This document shows, piece by piece, positions 28,383 through 36,943 of a stretch of DNA of 64,000 nt. A program made the translations under genes and the position numbers. This stretch comes from Acinetobacter vivianii (GTDB lineage Bacteria; Pseudomonadota; Gammaproteobacteria; Pseudomonadales; Moraxellaceae). Within the stretch, counting starts at the first letter, position 1. Each line of letters begins with the position of its first letter. The DNA is taken from assembly GCF_014635885.1 (NCBI RefSeq), contig NZ_BMDR01000001.1, positions 1 to 64,000 of the forward strand, written 5' to 3'. The notes below the pieces were generated by a model. That model saw only the letters and a list, made by a program, of their open reading frames with translations, ran no database searches and had not been told where the DNA came from.

Positions 28383-29087
28383 TTAGATTTTTAGATCACT
28401 CACGGTTGCGAATTGTCTTAATCTATCTAGATCAATTACTGTAATTTTCTTGAATCCTAATTGAATCACCCCTTGCTTTTCAAACTGGTTCAGTTCGTGG
28501 TTGATCGTTTGTCTGGAGACGGTCAGCATATTGGCTAGTTGATCCTGAGAGATTTGAATATTAAAGTCCTGAATCGTTGAACGGTTGCCATATCCTTCCA
28601 GAATAAATAACAGACGCTGTGCCAAACGTTGGCTAATGCTTTGGGTTTGAATCGCGATTTGCTCTAAAAATACGTAACGTAGTTTTTGGCTGGTGAGCAG
28701 GGCAAAGTAATACCAGTAATAGGGATTTTTTAGCAAAAAATCATTGAGCGCTTGGGCTGGAATTTGCAGTACAACACTCTTTTTTAAGGCAATGGCATCA
28801 TGCGAACGCGGTTGCTGATCAATCAGGGAAATTTCACCAAACCACATGATCGGCTCTGCAATGGCAGCAATCGCTTCATTGCCATTCACATCGATATATC
28901 CCAGGCTAATCGAACCTTCCAGCACGCCGTATACGCCATCAAAGCGATCTTGGGCATGAAAAACTGCCGCATTTTTCTCAACGCTGTACTTTTTGCCATG
29001 CTCGATAATAAAGTTTTGAAAAGGTTCAGCTAAATGGCGAAACCATAAATTTTCTTTTAAATGCTGAATATAAAGCGGCTCTAACAC
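28383..29087 (-). CDS. Crp/Fnr-family transcriptional regulator
   Basis: 234 residues. The N-terminal cyclic-nucleotide-binding-like beta-roll (VEKNAAVFHAQDRFDGVYGV, EPIMWFGEISLIDQQPRSHDAIA) is followed by a dimerisation helix. The C-terminal helix-turn-helix is ISQDQLANMLTVSRQTINHELNQFEKQG. There is no Fnr-like cysteine cluster at the N-terminus, so it is not an iron-sulfur oxygen sensor, and the effector is unknown. It is transcribed away from a DUF962 membrane protein gene 106 bases distant, which is its most obvious target. Confidence 0.87.
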   Translation of the reverse strand: MLEPLYIQHLKENLWFRHLAEPFQNFIIEHGKKYSVEKNAAVFHAQDRFDGVYGVLEGSISLGYIDVNGNEAIAAIAEPIMWFGEISLIDQQPRSHDAIALKKSVVLQIPAQALNDFLLKNPYYWYYFALLTSQKLRYVFLEQIAIQTQSISQRLAQRLLFILEGYGNRSTIQDFNIQISQDQLANMLTVSRQTINHELNQFEKQGVIQLGFKKITVIDLDRLRQFATVSDLKI

Positions 29088-29193
29088 GATTTTTCCTTGT
29101 TTAAAAAGACATCCATTTGTCAGCTACATGACAACTTGATCACGCTATTTCTTATAGATTAACAGCATAAACGAATGATATGAGGAAAGAAAA

Positions 29194-29727
29194 ATGACAA
29201 ATCTGGAACGTTTACTGAGTCAATATGCAGCTTATCACTTAGATCGAAATAATATTGTGACTCATTTTGTGGGGATTCCTTTAATTGTATTTTCAATTTT
29301 ATGCTTAACGGCCCGTGCTGGCGTAGAAATATCGGGCGTGTCAGTCACATTAGCTTCCATACTGATTGTGCTCAGTATTCTCTATTATATTTCACTAGAT
29401 AAGCTGTTTGGTATCCTGATGCTGATCATCATGATAGTCGCTTACCCATTCGCTGTAAAAATTGCTGCGTTACCTATGTGGAGCTGGTTGGGCGCAAGTA
29501 TTGGTTTTTTTGTGGTGGGTTGGGTGTTTCAGTTTGTTGGCCATTATTTTGAGAAGAAAAAACCTGCCTTTGTGGATGATCTGGTCGGTTTGGCAATTGG
29601 TCCTTTATTTGTTTTGGCTGAATTTGTTTTCTTGCTGGGTTTCCGTAAGTCGTTGCATCAACGGATTTTAAAAGAAGCACAAATGAAACGTGCTGAAATG
29701 GATATGAAGCCGCAAACAGTCGCTTGA
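29194..29727 (+). CDS. DUF962 (Mpo1-like) membrane protein
   Basis: A 177-residue protein with about four hydrophobic segments. It begins with the family signature YAAYHLDRNNIVTHFVGIPLI and contains GWVFQFVGHYFEKKKPAF. His residues in YHLDRNN, THFVG and FVGHYFE are conserved in DUF962/YGL010w proteins. The yeast member Mpo1 is an iron-dependent dioxygenase in alpha-oxidation of 2-hydroxy fatty acids, so a lipid-related oxygenase role is possible, but bacterial members are not well characterised to my knowledge. The start follows AGGAAAG. It is divergent from a Crp-family regulator and ends in a terminator. Confidence 0.82.
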   Translation: MTNLERLLSQYAAYHLDRNNIVTHFVGIPLIVFSILCLTARAGVEISGVSVTLASILIVLSILYYISLDKLFGILMLIIMIVAYPFAVKIAALPMWSWLGASIGFFVVGWVFQFVGHYFEKKKPAFVDDLVGLAIGPLFVLAEFVFLLGFRKSLHQRILKEAQMKRAEMDMKPQTVA

Positions 29728-29745
29728 TGGGCTGGACTCATATAT

Positions 29746-29776
29746 AAAAAGCCAAGTTGATCAAGCTTGGCTTTTT
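29746..29776 (+). terminator. intrinsic terminator after the DUF962 gene
   Basis: AAAAGCCAAG/CTTGGCTTTT forms a stem around TTGATCAAG-type loop sequence and is followed by a T-run. Confidence 0.85.
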
Positions 29777-29862
29777 CATTTATTGGATTCAAAGATTCTA
29801 AAAAACTCATTCAGTTGCTAAGCTATCACTATTCAAATGTGGTGGTCAGAATTAAAAAACAC

Positions 29863-30432
29863 ATGACAGGAATTTACGAATATTGGTCATTACCTTGCAA
29901 ATTAAATATTAAATGTCCCGCATGTCAGGCCAAGGCGGATTTTGAATTTGCCCGATTGGCGAAGATTCCGCTGAAAAAAGATGTCGATTATTTTCAGCAG
30001 CATGCAGATTTTGAATATGCGCGTTTTCAGGATGCTTGTGGCGGTTATTGGCATGCTGCATTTTATTATCCAAATCTTTCTGGCGGCATTGACCAGATCC
30101 ATGACTTACCAGAAGGATATGATCCAACAGCTTGGAGTACGCGCTATTCAGTGCAAAGTCGGGGTGGGGTGATATGTGAATCTTGTGGTTATCGACAGAA
30201 ACATGAATTGAACTGGCCGAATGATGCCTATTATGTGGTGATGTATCGGCAACAGCATTTATGGGCCTTTCACCGTGAAGCTGCACTTGAGCTTTACCAT
30301 TATTTGAGTGAAGCCTTACGCGACCATAAAAAATATCGTTATTCGTTCTTTCTATTGCATATTCCGACAATCTTCAAGCAGAAAAAAGCACGGCAGCATG
30401 TGACTCAGCGATTGCAAAAATTATTGAGTTAA
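29863..30432 (+). CDS. uncharacterised protein with two CxxC pairs
   Basis: 189 residues from the chosen ATG. The frame stays open upstream into the preceding terminator, but nothing supports translation there. Cysteines occur as CPAC (18 and 21) and CESC (105 and 108), the arrangement of a zinc ribbon split by a long insertion, with further Cys at 12 and 59. The sequence is rich in Tyr, Trp, His and Phe and has no signal peptide or membrane segment, so it is probably cytosolic. I do not recognise a family. It is monocistronic, convergent with ychF, and shares that gene's terminator region. Confidence 0.6.
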   Translation: MTGIYEYWSLPCKLNIKCPACQAKADFEFARLAKIPLKKDVDYFQQHADFEYARFQDACGGYWHAAFYYPNLSGGIDQIHDLPEGYDPTAWSTRYSVQSRGGVICESCGYRQKHELNWPNDAYYVVMYRQQHLWAFHREAALELYHYLSEALRDHKKYRYSFFLLHIPTIFKQKKARQHVTQRLQKLLS

Positions 30433-30468
30433 TGGGCTGTTAACGTTGCAGTTATCTTTGAGAAAATA

Positions 30469-30503
30469 AAAAAACCGCCAATAAGGTCATTACTGGCGGT
30501 TTG
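30469..30503. terminator. terminator between the CxxC protein gene and ychF
   Basis: AAACCGCCA/TGGCGGTTT forms a nine-base stem around ATAAGGTCATTAC. The U-run is strong for the leftward ychF transcript and weaker for the rightward one. Confidence 0.85.
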
Positions 30504-30520
30504 GAAATCAAAAAACTGAT

Positions 30521-31612
30521 TTATACGTTAAAGCGGAAGTGTAATACATCGCCGTCTTGAACAACATAGGTTTTACCTTCTAAACGCCATTTTCCTGCTT
30601 CTTTGGCGCCATTTTCACCGTTATATTGAATGAAGTCATCATATGCGACACATTCAGCACGGATAAAGCCTTTTTCAAAGTCAGTATGAATCACACCAGC
30701 TGCTTGTGGCGCAGTTGCACCGACTTTAACTGTCCAAGCACGAACTTCTTGTACGCCCGCAGTGAAATAGGTTTGTAGGCCAAGTAATTTATAACCTGCA
30801 CGAATCACCACGTTCAAACCTGGCTCTTCCATACCCATTGCTTCAAGGAATTCAGCACGATCTTCATCTTCAAGTAATGAAATTTCTGCTTCGATCTGGT
30901 TGCAAAGCGGTACAACAATCGCATTTTCTTCAGCAGCAAGTTTTTTTACTGCTTCAAGATGCGGGTTATTTTCAAAACCATCTTCTGCCACGTTGGCAAT
31001 GTACATGGTTGGTTTAAGCGTCATTAAACCGAAACCGCGAACTGCTTTACGTTCGTCATCAGAAAGGTCAGCCGCACGTGCTGGTTTACCTTCATCAAGC
31101 AAAGGCTGAATTTTTTCTAAAACTGCTTTGGTTGCAACTGCTTCTTTGTCACCGCCTTTTGCTGCTTTAGTTAAGCGTAATAATGCTTTTGCAACAGTAT
31201 CAAGATCCGCTAGTGCCAATTCAGTGTTGATGGTTGCGATGTCATCTAATGGGTCAATTTTACCATTCACGTGAATGACATTTTCATCTTCAAAACAACG
31301 AACTACGTGTGCAATGGCATCTGTTTCACGGATGTTGGCAAGGAACTGGTTACCTAAGCCTTCACCTTTTGATGCACCTGCAACAAGACCCGCGATATCA
31401 ACGAATTCCATTGTGGTAGGTAAAATACGTTGTGGTTTTACGATTGCAGAAAGTTTGTCCAAACGTGGATCTGGTACGGGTACGATGCCTGTGTTCGGTT
31501 CAATGGTACAGAACGGAAAGTTTTCAGCAGCAATGGCTGCCTTTGTTAATGCATTAAATAATGTAGATTTACCTACGTTTGGCAGACCAACAATACCGCA
31601 ATTAAAACCCAT
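30521..31612 (-). CDS. ychF: ribosome-associated OBG-family ATPase YchF
   Basis: A 363-residue P-loop protein that binds ribosomes and, unlike most relatives, prefers ATP over GTP. It is linked in E. coli to stress and redox responses. Visible are the P-loop [14 protein letters not shown], switch region [32 protein letters not shown], and a C-terminal TGS domain ending in [13 protein letters not shown]. Length equals the E. coli protein when the start MGFNCG at 31612 is used; a Met four codons earlier is unlikely. Confidence 0.96.
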   Translation of the reverse strand: MGFNCGIVGLPNVGKSTLFNALTKAAIAAENFPFCTIEPNTGIVPVPDPRLDKLSAIVKPQRILPTTMEFVDIAGLVAGASKGEGLGNQFLANIRETDAIAHVVRCFEDENVIHVNGKIDPLDDIATINTELALADLDTVAKALLRLTKAAKGGDKEAVATKAVLEKIQPLLDEGKPARAADLSDDERKAVRGFGLMTLKPTMYIANVAEDGFENNPHLEAVKKLAAEENAIVVPLCNQIEAEISLLEDEDRAEFLEAMGMEEPGLNVVIRAGYKLLGLQTYFTAGVQEVRAWTVKVGATAPQAAGVIHTDFEKGFIRAECVAYDDFIQYNGENGAKEAGKWRLEGKTYVVQDGDVLHFRFNV

Positions 31613-31663
31613 GAAACCACTCACAAATGTGTAATATAAAAATTGCTGCTGATTTTACATGAA

Positions 31664-31684
31664 AGCCATGACAAAGTCATGGCT
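31664..31684 (-). terminator. hairpin after the metI-like gene
   Basis: AGCCATGAC-AAA-GTCATGGCT is a perfect nine-base stem 20 bases past the metI-like stop. The following minus-strand bases are U-rich only for three residues, so it may be a weak terminator or an mRNA 3'-end stabiliser. Confidence 0.5.
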
Positions 31685-31706
31685 AGAGCGGATTATCAAT
31701 TCGACA

Positions 31707-32366
31707 TTAAACTTTGCGTTTATCGAACTGTTGGGCAATATGATCACCTGTGGTTTGAACCAGCATCACCAAAACAATCAGTACCACGATCACCGCCAGC
31801 ATGACTTGCATATCAAAACGCTGATAGCCATAGCGATAGGCAATGTCTCCGAGCCCGCCTGCTCCGATCGCACCTGCAATGGCAGAAGAACTGATCATGG
31901 TGACAATGGTCACGGTAAAGCCTGCAATGATGCCTGGTAGAGCTTCGGGAAGGAGTACGTGCCAAAGAATTTGTTTGCGGTTACAGCCCATCGCTTGTGC
32001 GGCTTCAATTAGACCTTGATCGACTTCGCGTAAACTGACCTCTGCAATACGAGCAAAGAAGGGAATTGCGGCAATGGTTAAGGGTACAATCGCAGCTAAT
32101 ACACCATAGCTTGTTCCGACAATCCAGCGGGTAAACGGAATCAATGCCACCATTAAAATCAGGAAAGGGACAGAACGGGTAATGTTAATGACCCAGCCTA
32201 AGGACTGATTAATTTTCTTGGATGGATAGATGCCAAAATCTGCGGTACTCACTAAAATCAAGGCAATCGGTAGGCCAATCAAAAAGGCAATCAAGGCAGA
32301 AACCCCTACCATCACTAAGGTATCGATTGTGCCTGTCAACAATAGATCAATGAGTTGATTGTACAT
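31707..32366 (-). CDS. metI: MetI-type ABC transporter permease
   Basis: 219 residues with five predicted membrane helices and the permease EAA motif (ALPGIIAGFTVTIVTMISSSAIAGAIG region after EALPG). It closely resembles MetI, the permease of the methionine importer. It overlaps the metN-like gene by 20 bases and is the last gene of the sulfur operon. Because the upstream genes encode organosulfur oxygenases, the natural cargo may be another sulfur compound rather than methionine. Confidence 0.85.
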   Translation of the reverse strand: MYNQLIDLLLTGTIDTLVMVGVSALIAFLIGLPIALILVSTADFGIYPSKKINQSLGWVINITRSVPFLILMVALIPFTRWIVGTSYGVLAAIVPLTIAAIPFFARIAEVSLREVDQGLIEAAQAMGCNRKQILWHVLLPEALPGIIAGFTVTIVTMISSSAIAGAIGAGGLGDIAYRYGYQRFDMQVMLAVIVVLIVLVMLVQTTGDHIAQQFDKRKV

Positions 32367-33420
32367 AACCGATCACCTCAAGTTGTGTAATGGCAGGATG
32401 TTGTTCAAATTGTGCATCATTTAAGTCAAATTCGAGATGACCAATGCCAATCACCAGTGAGCCAATGGTTCGCTGTTGAATGGTATCTATCTGACTGTGA
32501 TAGACCTGAACGGGGCTATTAAAGCTGCCCAGCAATTCATACAGATCAGGAACCGATTTCGATTCACTGACATATTTGAGTTTTAAAATCTGCTGTGTGG
32601 TGCGCTGATCAGCAGATTGGCTCAGTTCAAAGGGTAAATTCACCTGTTCAAAATTGAGTAATTCTTGCGTGATCGGTTGTTGTGGATTCGAAAATACCGA
32701 CCAGACTTGCCCAGACTCGATGATTTCACCATGATCAATCACCACCACTTGATCACAGATTTCCTGTATGACCTGCATTTCATGTGTGATCAAGACAATG
32801 GTTAACCCCAAGTCTCGATTGATCTGCTTTAACAAAGCGAGGATATTGGCGGTACTTTCGGGGTCGAGTGCCGAGGTTGCTTCATCACAGAGCAGAATTT
32901 CAGGCTGAGAAACCAAGGCACGGGCAATACCAACACGTTGTTTCTGCCCACCTGAAAGTTGGGAGGGGTAATCCTGATGCTTGGCACTTAATCCAACCAG
33001 TGTCAATACATCATTAACCCGTTGTTCAATTTCAGCCTTGCCATAACCCGCAATACGTAGCGGTAAAGCCACATTTTCCCACACTGTCTTTGCAGACATT
33101 AAATTGAAATGCTGAAAAATCATGCCAATTTTTTGTCGTGTTTTGATCAGTTCAGCATGACTCAACTCAGCAATATTCTGCTGGTGAATCAAAATACTGC
33201 CTGTATCAATCGCTTCCAGACCATTCAAGGTACGGATCAGTGATGATTTTCCCGCACCACTTTTCCCGATAATACCGACAATCTGCGCCTTAGGAATATC
33301 CAGATGAATGTCTTTCAAGGCATGTAAGCGTTGGCCTTGTACCTCATAAAATTTATTTAAACCGCGTATTTTCAGATGTGGAACTGAAAAATCGACCTGT
33401 GAACCAAAACTCACCATCAT
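32347..33420 (-). CDS. metN: MetN-type ABC transporter ATP-binding protein
   Basis: About 357 residues. It has Walker A GKSGAGKSSL, the signature LSGGQKQRVGIARAL, Walker B ILLCDEATSALD and the switch His in LITHEMQ. The C-terminal 90 residues form a NIL/ACT-like domain that in E. coli MetN binds methionine and inhibits transport. Its presence suggests similar feedback. The start at 33420 follows AAGGAG by four bases (double ATG). It lies eight bases after the binding-protein gene in the same operon. Confidence 0.88.
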   Translation of the reverse strand: MMVSFGSQVDFSVPHLKIRGLNKFYEVQGQRLHALKDIHLDIPKAQIVGIIGKSGAGKSSLIRTLNGLEAIDTGSILIHQQNIAELSHAELIKTRQKIGMIFQHFNLMSAKTVWENVALPLRIAGYGKAEIEQRVNDVLTLVGLSAKHQDYPSQLSGGQKQRVGIARALVSQPEILLCDEATSALDPESTANILALLKQINRDLGLTIVLITHEMQVIQEICDQVVVIDHGEIIESGQVWSVFSNPQQPITQELLNFEQVNLPFELSQSADQRTTQQILKLKYVSESKSVPDLYELLGSFNSPVQVYHSQIDTIQQRTIGSLVIGIGHLEFDLNDAQFEQHPAITQLEVIGYVQSTH

Positions 33421-33428
33421 TGTTCTCC

Positions 33429-34259
33429 TTATTTCCAACCAGGGAACCAGAGCGTTGGGCCGAAATCGCTGTCTAATGCGGCTTTGACCTTCGGCGAATT
33501 TTGATAAATCTCGACAAATTTCTGTAGCTTGCTGTCTTTGTCCTGATAGTCATCACGCACCACAAATAAAATCGCATAACGTTTATTGGTATTGTCATCA
33601 AACAATAGGGCACTTTCAGGATCAGCCGTTTTTGCCAAGCGTAGGTAATGTGGATAGCCAAAAGCGAGATCAACATCATCAATCGCACGTGCAGTTTGAG
33701 GGCCTTCAACTTCGGTGAATTTCAGATTTTTCGGATTTGCAGTAATGTCTTTTAGGGCAGAAAGATGATTGTTGCTGTCTTTCAGTTCAATCAATTTGGC
33801 TTGTTGTAAAAGCAGTAATGCACGGCCTTGATTGACGGGATCATTAGGAATGGCAACAGTTGCGCCATTTGGAAGTTCATCGAAACTTTTATATTTCTTC
33901 GAATACAATCCAACATGTGAAGCAGCACCCGCAGCAAAGGATTTTAGCTTGAAGCCAGTTTCCTTAATCGCATTATCCAAGAAGGGTTGATGCTGGAAAA
34001 AGTTCGCATCAATGTCGCCATGACTAAGCGTAATATTCGGCGTATTCCAATCGGAAAATTCCACCAATTTCACATTGAGACCTTGTTGTTTGGCTTCATC
34101 CGCAGCGACTTGTAGTGGATGTGCAAAAGAAGGGCTAATCCCAATCACCAATTCACTGCTACTACTGTGTCTTTGTTTATTCCAGATGAATAACGCGATA
34201 ATTGCGATAACAACGACAAGGCCAATACCCAACCATTTTTTTGAGGCAGTTTGAGCCAT
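33429..34259 (-). CDS. MetQ/NlpA-family substrate-binding protein with membrane anchor
   Basis: 276 residues. The periplasmic-binding fold matches MetQ/NlpA: ELVIGISPSFAHPLQVA, then DWNTPNITLSHGDIDANFFQHQPFLD, then VAIPNDPVNQGRALLLLQQAKLI, and FGPTLWFPGWK at the end. Unlike classical MetQ there is no cysteine in the signal region. Residues 9-27 form an uncleaved-looking hydrophobic helix followed by NKQRH, so the protein appears tethered by a transmembrane segment instead of a lipid. It sits in an operon with MetN/MetI and three flavin-linked oxidoreductases, so its ligand may be an organosulfur compound. Confidence 0.8.
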   Translation of the reverse strand: MAQTASKKWLGIGLVVVIAIIALFIWNKQRHSSSSELVIGISPSFAHPLQVAADEAKQQGLNVKLVEFSDWNTPNITLSHGDIDANFFQHQPFLDNAIKETGFKLKSFAAGAASHVGLYSKKYKSFDELPNGATVAIPNDPVNQGRALLLLQQAKLIELKDSNNHLSALKDITANPKNLKFTEVEGPQTARAIDDVDLAFGYPHYLRLAKTADPESALLFDDNTNKRYAILFVVRDDYQDKDSKLQKFVEIYQNSPKVKAALDSDFGPTLWFPGWK

Positions 34260-34294
34260 TTATTTCTCCAACTCTATTCTTAAACGTGTAAGTG

Positions 34295-35710
34295 CTAAGC
34301 ACTAATTTCTTCAATTCTTTTTAGATCATCTGTGTTGTTATGCGTTCTACATCGGAACTGATCTGCAGGATGGCTTGCGGCTAAATGATCGCCTTGAGCA
34401 AACAGTTTGTTACGCAGTGAACCTGTTGCATATTCAGTTTTATAACGTCCACGTTGTTGTAACTCCGGAATCACCAATCGAATAAAATCATGATGTGATT
34501 CAGGGGCAACGGTACGGGTCAGGTTAAAACCATCAATGCCTGTTTGATCAAGCAGTTCTATTAGATATTCAGCAACCTCAGTGCCACTGCCGACAATCAG
34601 TGGATAACGGCCACCGAGAACATGCTGCGCTTTCAGATCATTTTTACTGATACGCTGTTCTTTAAATTTTTCATTGACGGAAGCAATGCTGTTGCTTTTT
34701 TGATAGGGGATCGCTTCATCATCTTCGAACTTGGCAAGGTCAATACCGACTGAACTGGCATAATGGGCTAAGCCCGCTTCAGGGCTGGCATATTGGCGAT
34801 ATTCAGCCAGTTTTTGCTGTGCGAGTTCGTGTGTTTCAGCCACAACAACGGTAATGCCGACAAAGATTTTAATGCCATGTGCATCACGACCTTGTTGCGT
34901 AGCCTGCTGACGTATTTTATTGACTTGCTGACGAATCTTTTCAGGTTGATCTCCGCCAATAAAAATACATTCTGCATGACGTGTGGCGAACTGTAATCCC
35001 TTCGGCGAAGCACCGGCCTGAAATAGGGTTGGAGTGCGTTGTAGTGATGGCGCCACCTGAAACACACCTTGGCTTTGGTAATATTGACCTTGATGATTGA
35101 TCGTGTGGACTTTTTGGGGATCAGTAAAAATACGCTGTTGCTTGTCTTTCTTCAAGGCATCATTTTCCCAAGAACCTTCCCAATATTGATAGCAAAGCTG
35201 TAGAAACTCCTCGGCCTGATCATAACGCGCATCATGATCTTTTAAGCCTTTTTGTCCAATCAGGCGTTCGGCACTATCCAGATAACCTGTGACAATATTC
35301 CAGCCGAGACGACCTCGGGTTAAATGATCAAGACTGGCAAAACGGCGTGCAAATTGGTAGGGCTGTTCATAGCTTAGATTGACAGTCACACCAAAGCTTA
35401 AATTCTGTGTTACCAAGGCCATGGCCGAAATCAAGGTAGAAGGATCATGACTTGGCAACTGGATCGACTCTTTTAAGGTCAGATCGATACCATTTTGATA
35501 GACATCATAAACGCCCGTAATATCAGCTAAAAATAAACCATCAAACAAGCCTTGTTCTAAGGTTTGTGCCAATTCAGTCCAATAATTCAGCTCATTAAAG
35601 CGATGTGATTGATCACGCGGATGGGTCCATAAACCGTGATTGATATGACCAACACAGTTCATATCAAAAGCATTCAGTAAAATTTTCTTCGGGAGATTTT
35701 GACTCATCAT
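34295..35710 (-). CDS. luciferase-like FMN-dependent monooxygenase (NtaA/DszA/SnaA type)
   Basis: 471 residues with the class-C flavin monooxygenase pattern: KILLNAFDMNCVGHINHGLW at the start, GLFLADITGVYDVY, RGRLGWNIVTGYLDSAERL, and APSLQRTPTLFQAGASPKG, typical of the NtaA/SnaA/DszA branch. These enzymes use reduced FMN from a separate reductase to oxygenate substrates, often cleaving C-S or C-N bonds. Context with SfnB-like proteins and a MetQNI-type importer suggests oxidative release of sulfite from an imported sulfone or sulfonate. The stop and start overlap (ATGA) with the preceding SfnB-like gene. No flavin reductase gene is present here. Confidence 0.83.
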   Translation of the reverse strand: MMSQNLPKKILLNAFDMNCVGHINHGLWTHPRDQSHRFNELNYWTELAQTLEQGLFDGLFLADITGVYDVYQNGIDLTLKESIQLPSHDPSTLISAMALVTQNLSFGVTVNLSYEQPYQFARRFASLDHLTRGRLGWNIVTGYLDSAERLIGQKGLKDHDARYDQAEEFLQLCYQYWEGSWENDALKKDKQQRIFTDPQKVHTINHQGQYYQSQGVFQVAPSLQRTPTLFQAGASPKGLQFATRHAECIFIGGDQPEKIRQQVNKIRQQATQQGRDAHGIKIFVGITVVVAETHELAQQKLAEYRQYASPEAGLAHYASSVGIDLAKFEDDEAIPYQKSNSIASVNEKFKEQRISKNDLKAQHVLGGRYPLIVGSGTEVAEYLIELLDQTGIDGFNLTRTVAPESHHDFIRLVIPELQQRGRYKTEYATGSLRNKLFAQGDHLAASHPADQFRCRTHNNTDDLKRIEEISA

Positions 35711-36930
35711 AGCGTCCCTCGGCGTGGTGGTAAGATACCGTTCAGGACATAATTGCCAATAAAGTAATATTTCCAGCGTGCGGCATCGTGCAAGGTATGT
35801 ACCCGTGCATTACGCCAATGACGATCGAGACCATCTGCACGTTGACTGCCGCGGCTGCCTGCCAATTCAATGAGTTTCGATGATGCTTTTAATGCGGTTT
35901 CCGTACTATGCGCACGAACTTTGGCGACATCAATTGAGGCTTTGGCTAAGTTCTCTGCATTAAGATCTTGTTTGGCAGCATCAACTGATTGAGCTGCTTG
36001 TTTGAGTAGGAGTTCACTGGCTTTAACATCAGTTGCCACGCGCCCCAATTCAGACAGGGTTAATGGATCTTGAGTTGCTGTTTCAATATTGGCATCAATC
36101 CAAGGGCGAGCCACACGCACGCGTTGTAATGTTTCCTCAAATGCAGCACGGGCAATCCCAACCTCAATCGCAGCATGCATGATTTGCGCAAAGGGGCCAA
36201 CCAAAGACAGTTGTTTGAATGCGGTATCAAAAGGAATCACATCTTCTTTGGCAACAAAGACCTGATTAAACTTGACTGTGCCACTACCTGTGGTGCGTTG
36301 ACCAAAACCAGACCAGTCATCAATCAGCTCAAGACCTTGACTGTCTCGTAATACAAAAGCTAAAAATTCACGTCCAGACTCATCCACCACTAAGGTTGGA
36401 ATACGATGGGCGAATAAACTGCCTGTGCAATAAAACTTTTCCCCTTGAATCAGATAACCGTTTTCGCTTGGAATCAATGTGGTTTGCTTATGGGCAGAAG
36501 TACGCGTTTTAAATTCAGCCAGTGCATTACCGAAACGCGCACCTTGTAAAACTTCTTGATAGAGACGTTTCTTTTGTGCTTCCGTGCCTGTATTACGCAA
36601 TACTTCCAAAGCATAGAAGTGATTTTGTGGAATTTGTCCAATCGAACCATCCGCACCACTAAACAGAGCAATCACTTTGGCAACAGTGAGGCTAGAAACT
36701 TCTGCACCGCCATACTGTTTAGGTACGGTAATCGCCCATAAACCTGATTGGCTATACGCTTCGATTTCTGTAAAAGGTAAGTCCCGATTTGCGTCGCGTT
36801 CCACCGCATTTTGCTTAAACTGTTGACTTAGTTGGATCGCAATTTCCAGTGCTTCTGCATCACTCTGAATAACATGCGCCGCTTTAAAATGAGTTTTGGC
36901 GAAACCTTGTAATTCTTGATATGAAGTCAT
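35707..36930 (-). CDS. SfnB-family acyl-CoA-dehydrogenase-like oxidoreductase
   Basis: 407 residues with the acyl-CoA dehydrogenase fold: helical N-terminal domain (GLWAITVPKQYGGAEVSSLTV), beta domain (GEKFYCTGSLFAHRI, GFGQRTTGSGTVKFNQVFV) and C-terminal helical domain (SRGSQRADGLDRHWRNARVHTLHDA). The HWRNARVHTLHD end is typical of the flavin-dependent SfnB/DszC group, which act as monooxygenases or sulfur-acquisition oxidoreductases rather than true acyl-CoA dehydrogenases. It is a tandem paralogue of the next gene upstream and is translationally coupled to the luciferase-like gene. Confidence 0.82.
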   Translation of the reverse strand: MTSYQELQGFAKTHFKAAHVIQSDAEALEIAIQLSQQFKQNAVERDANRDLPFTEIEAYSQSGLWAITVPKQYGGAEVSSLTVAKVIALFSGADGSIGQIPQNHFYALEVLRNTGTEAQKKRLYQEVLQGARFGNALAEFKTRTSAHKQTTLIPSENGYLIQGEKFYCTGSLFAHRIPTLVVDESGREFLAFVLRDSQGLELIDDWSGFGQRTTGSGTVKFNQVFVAKEDVIPFDTAFKQLSLVGPFAQIMHAAIEVGIARAAFEETLQRVRVARPWIDANIETATQDPLTLSELGRVATDVKASELLLKQAAQSVDAAKQDLNAENLAKASIDVAKVRAHSTETALKASSKLIELAGSRGSQRADGLDRHWRNARVHTLHDAARWKYYFIGNYVLNGILPPRRGTL

Positions 36931-36943
36931 GATGATTTACTCC

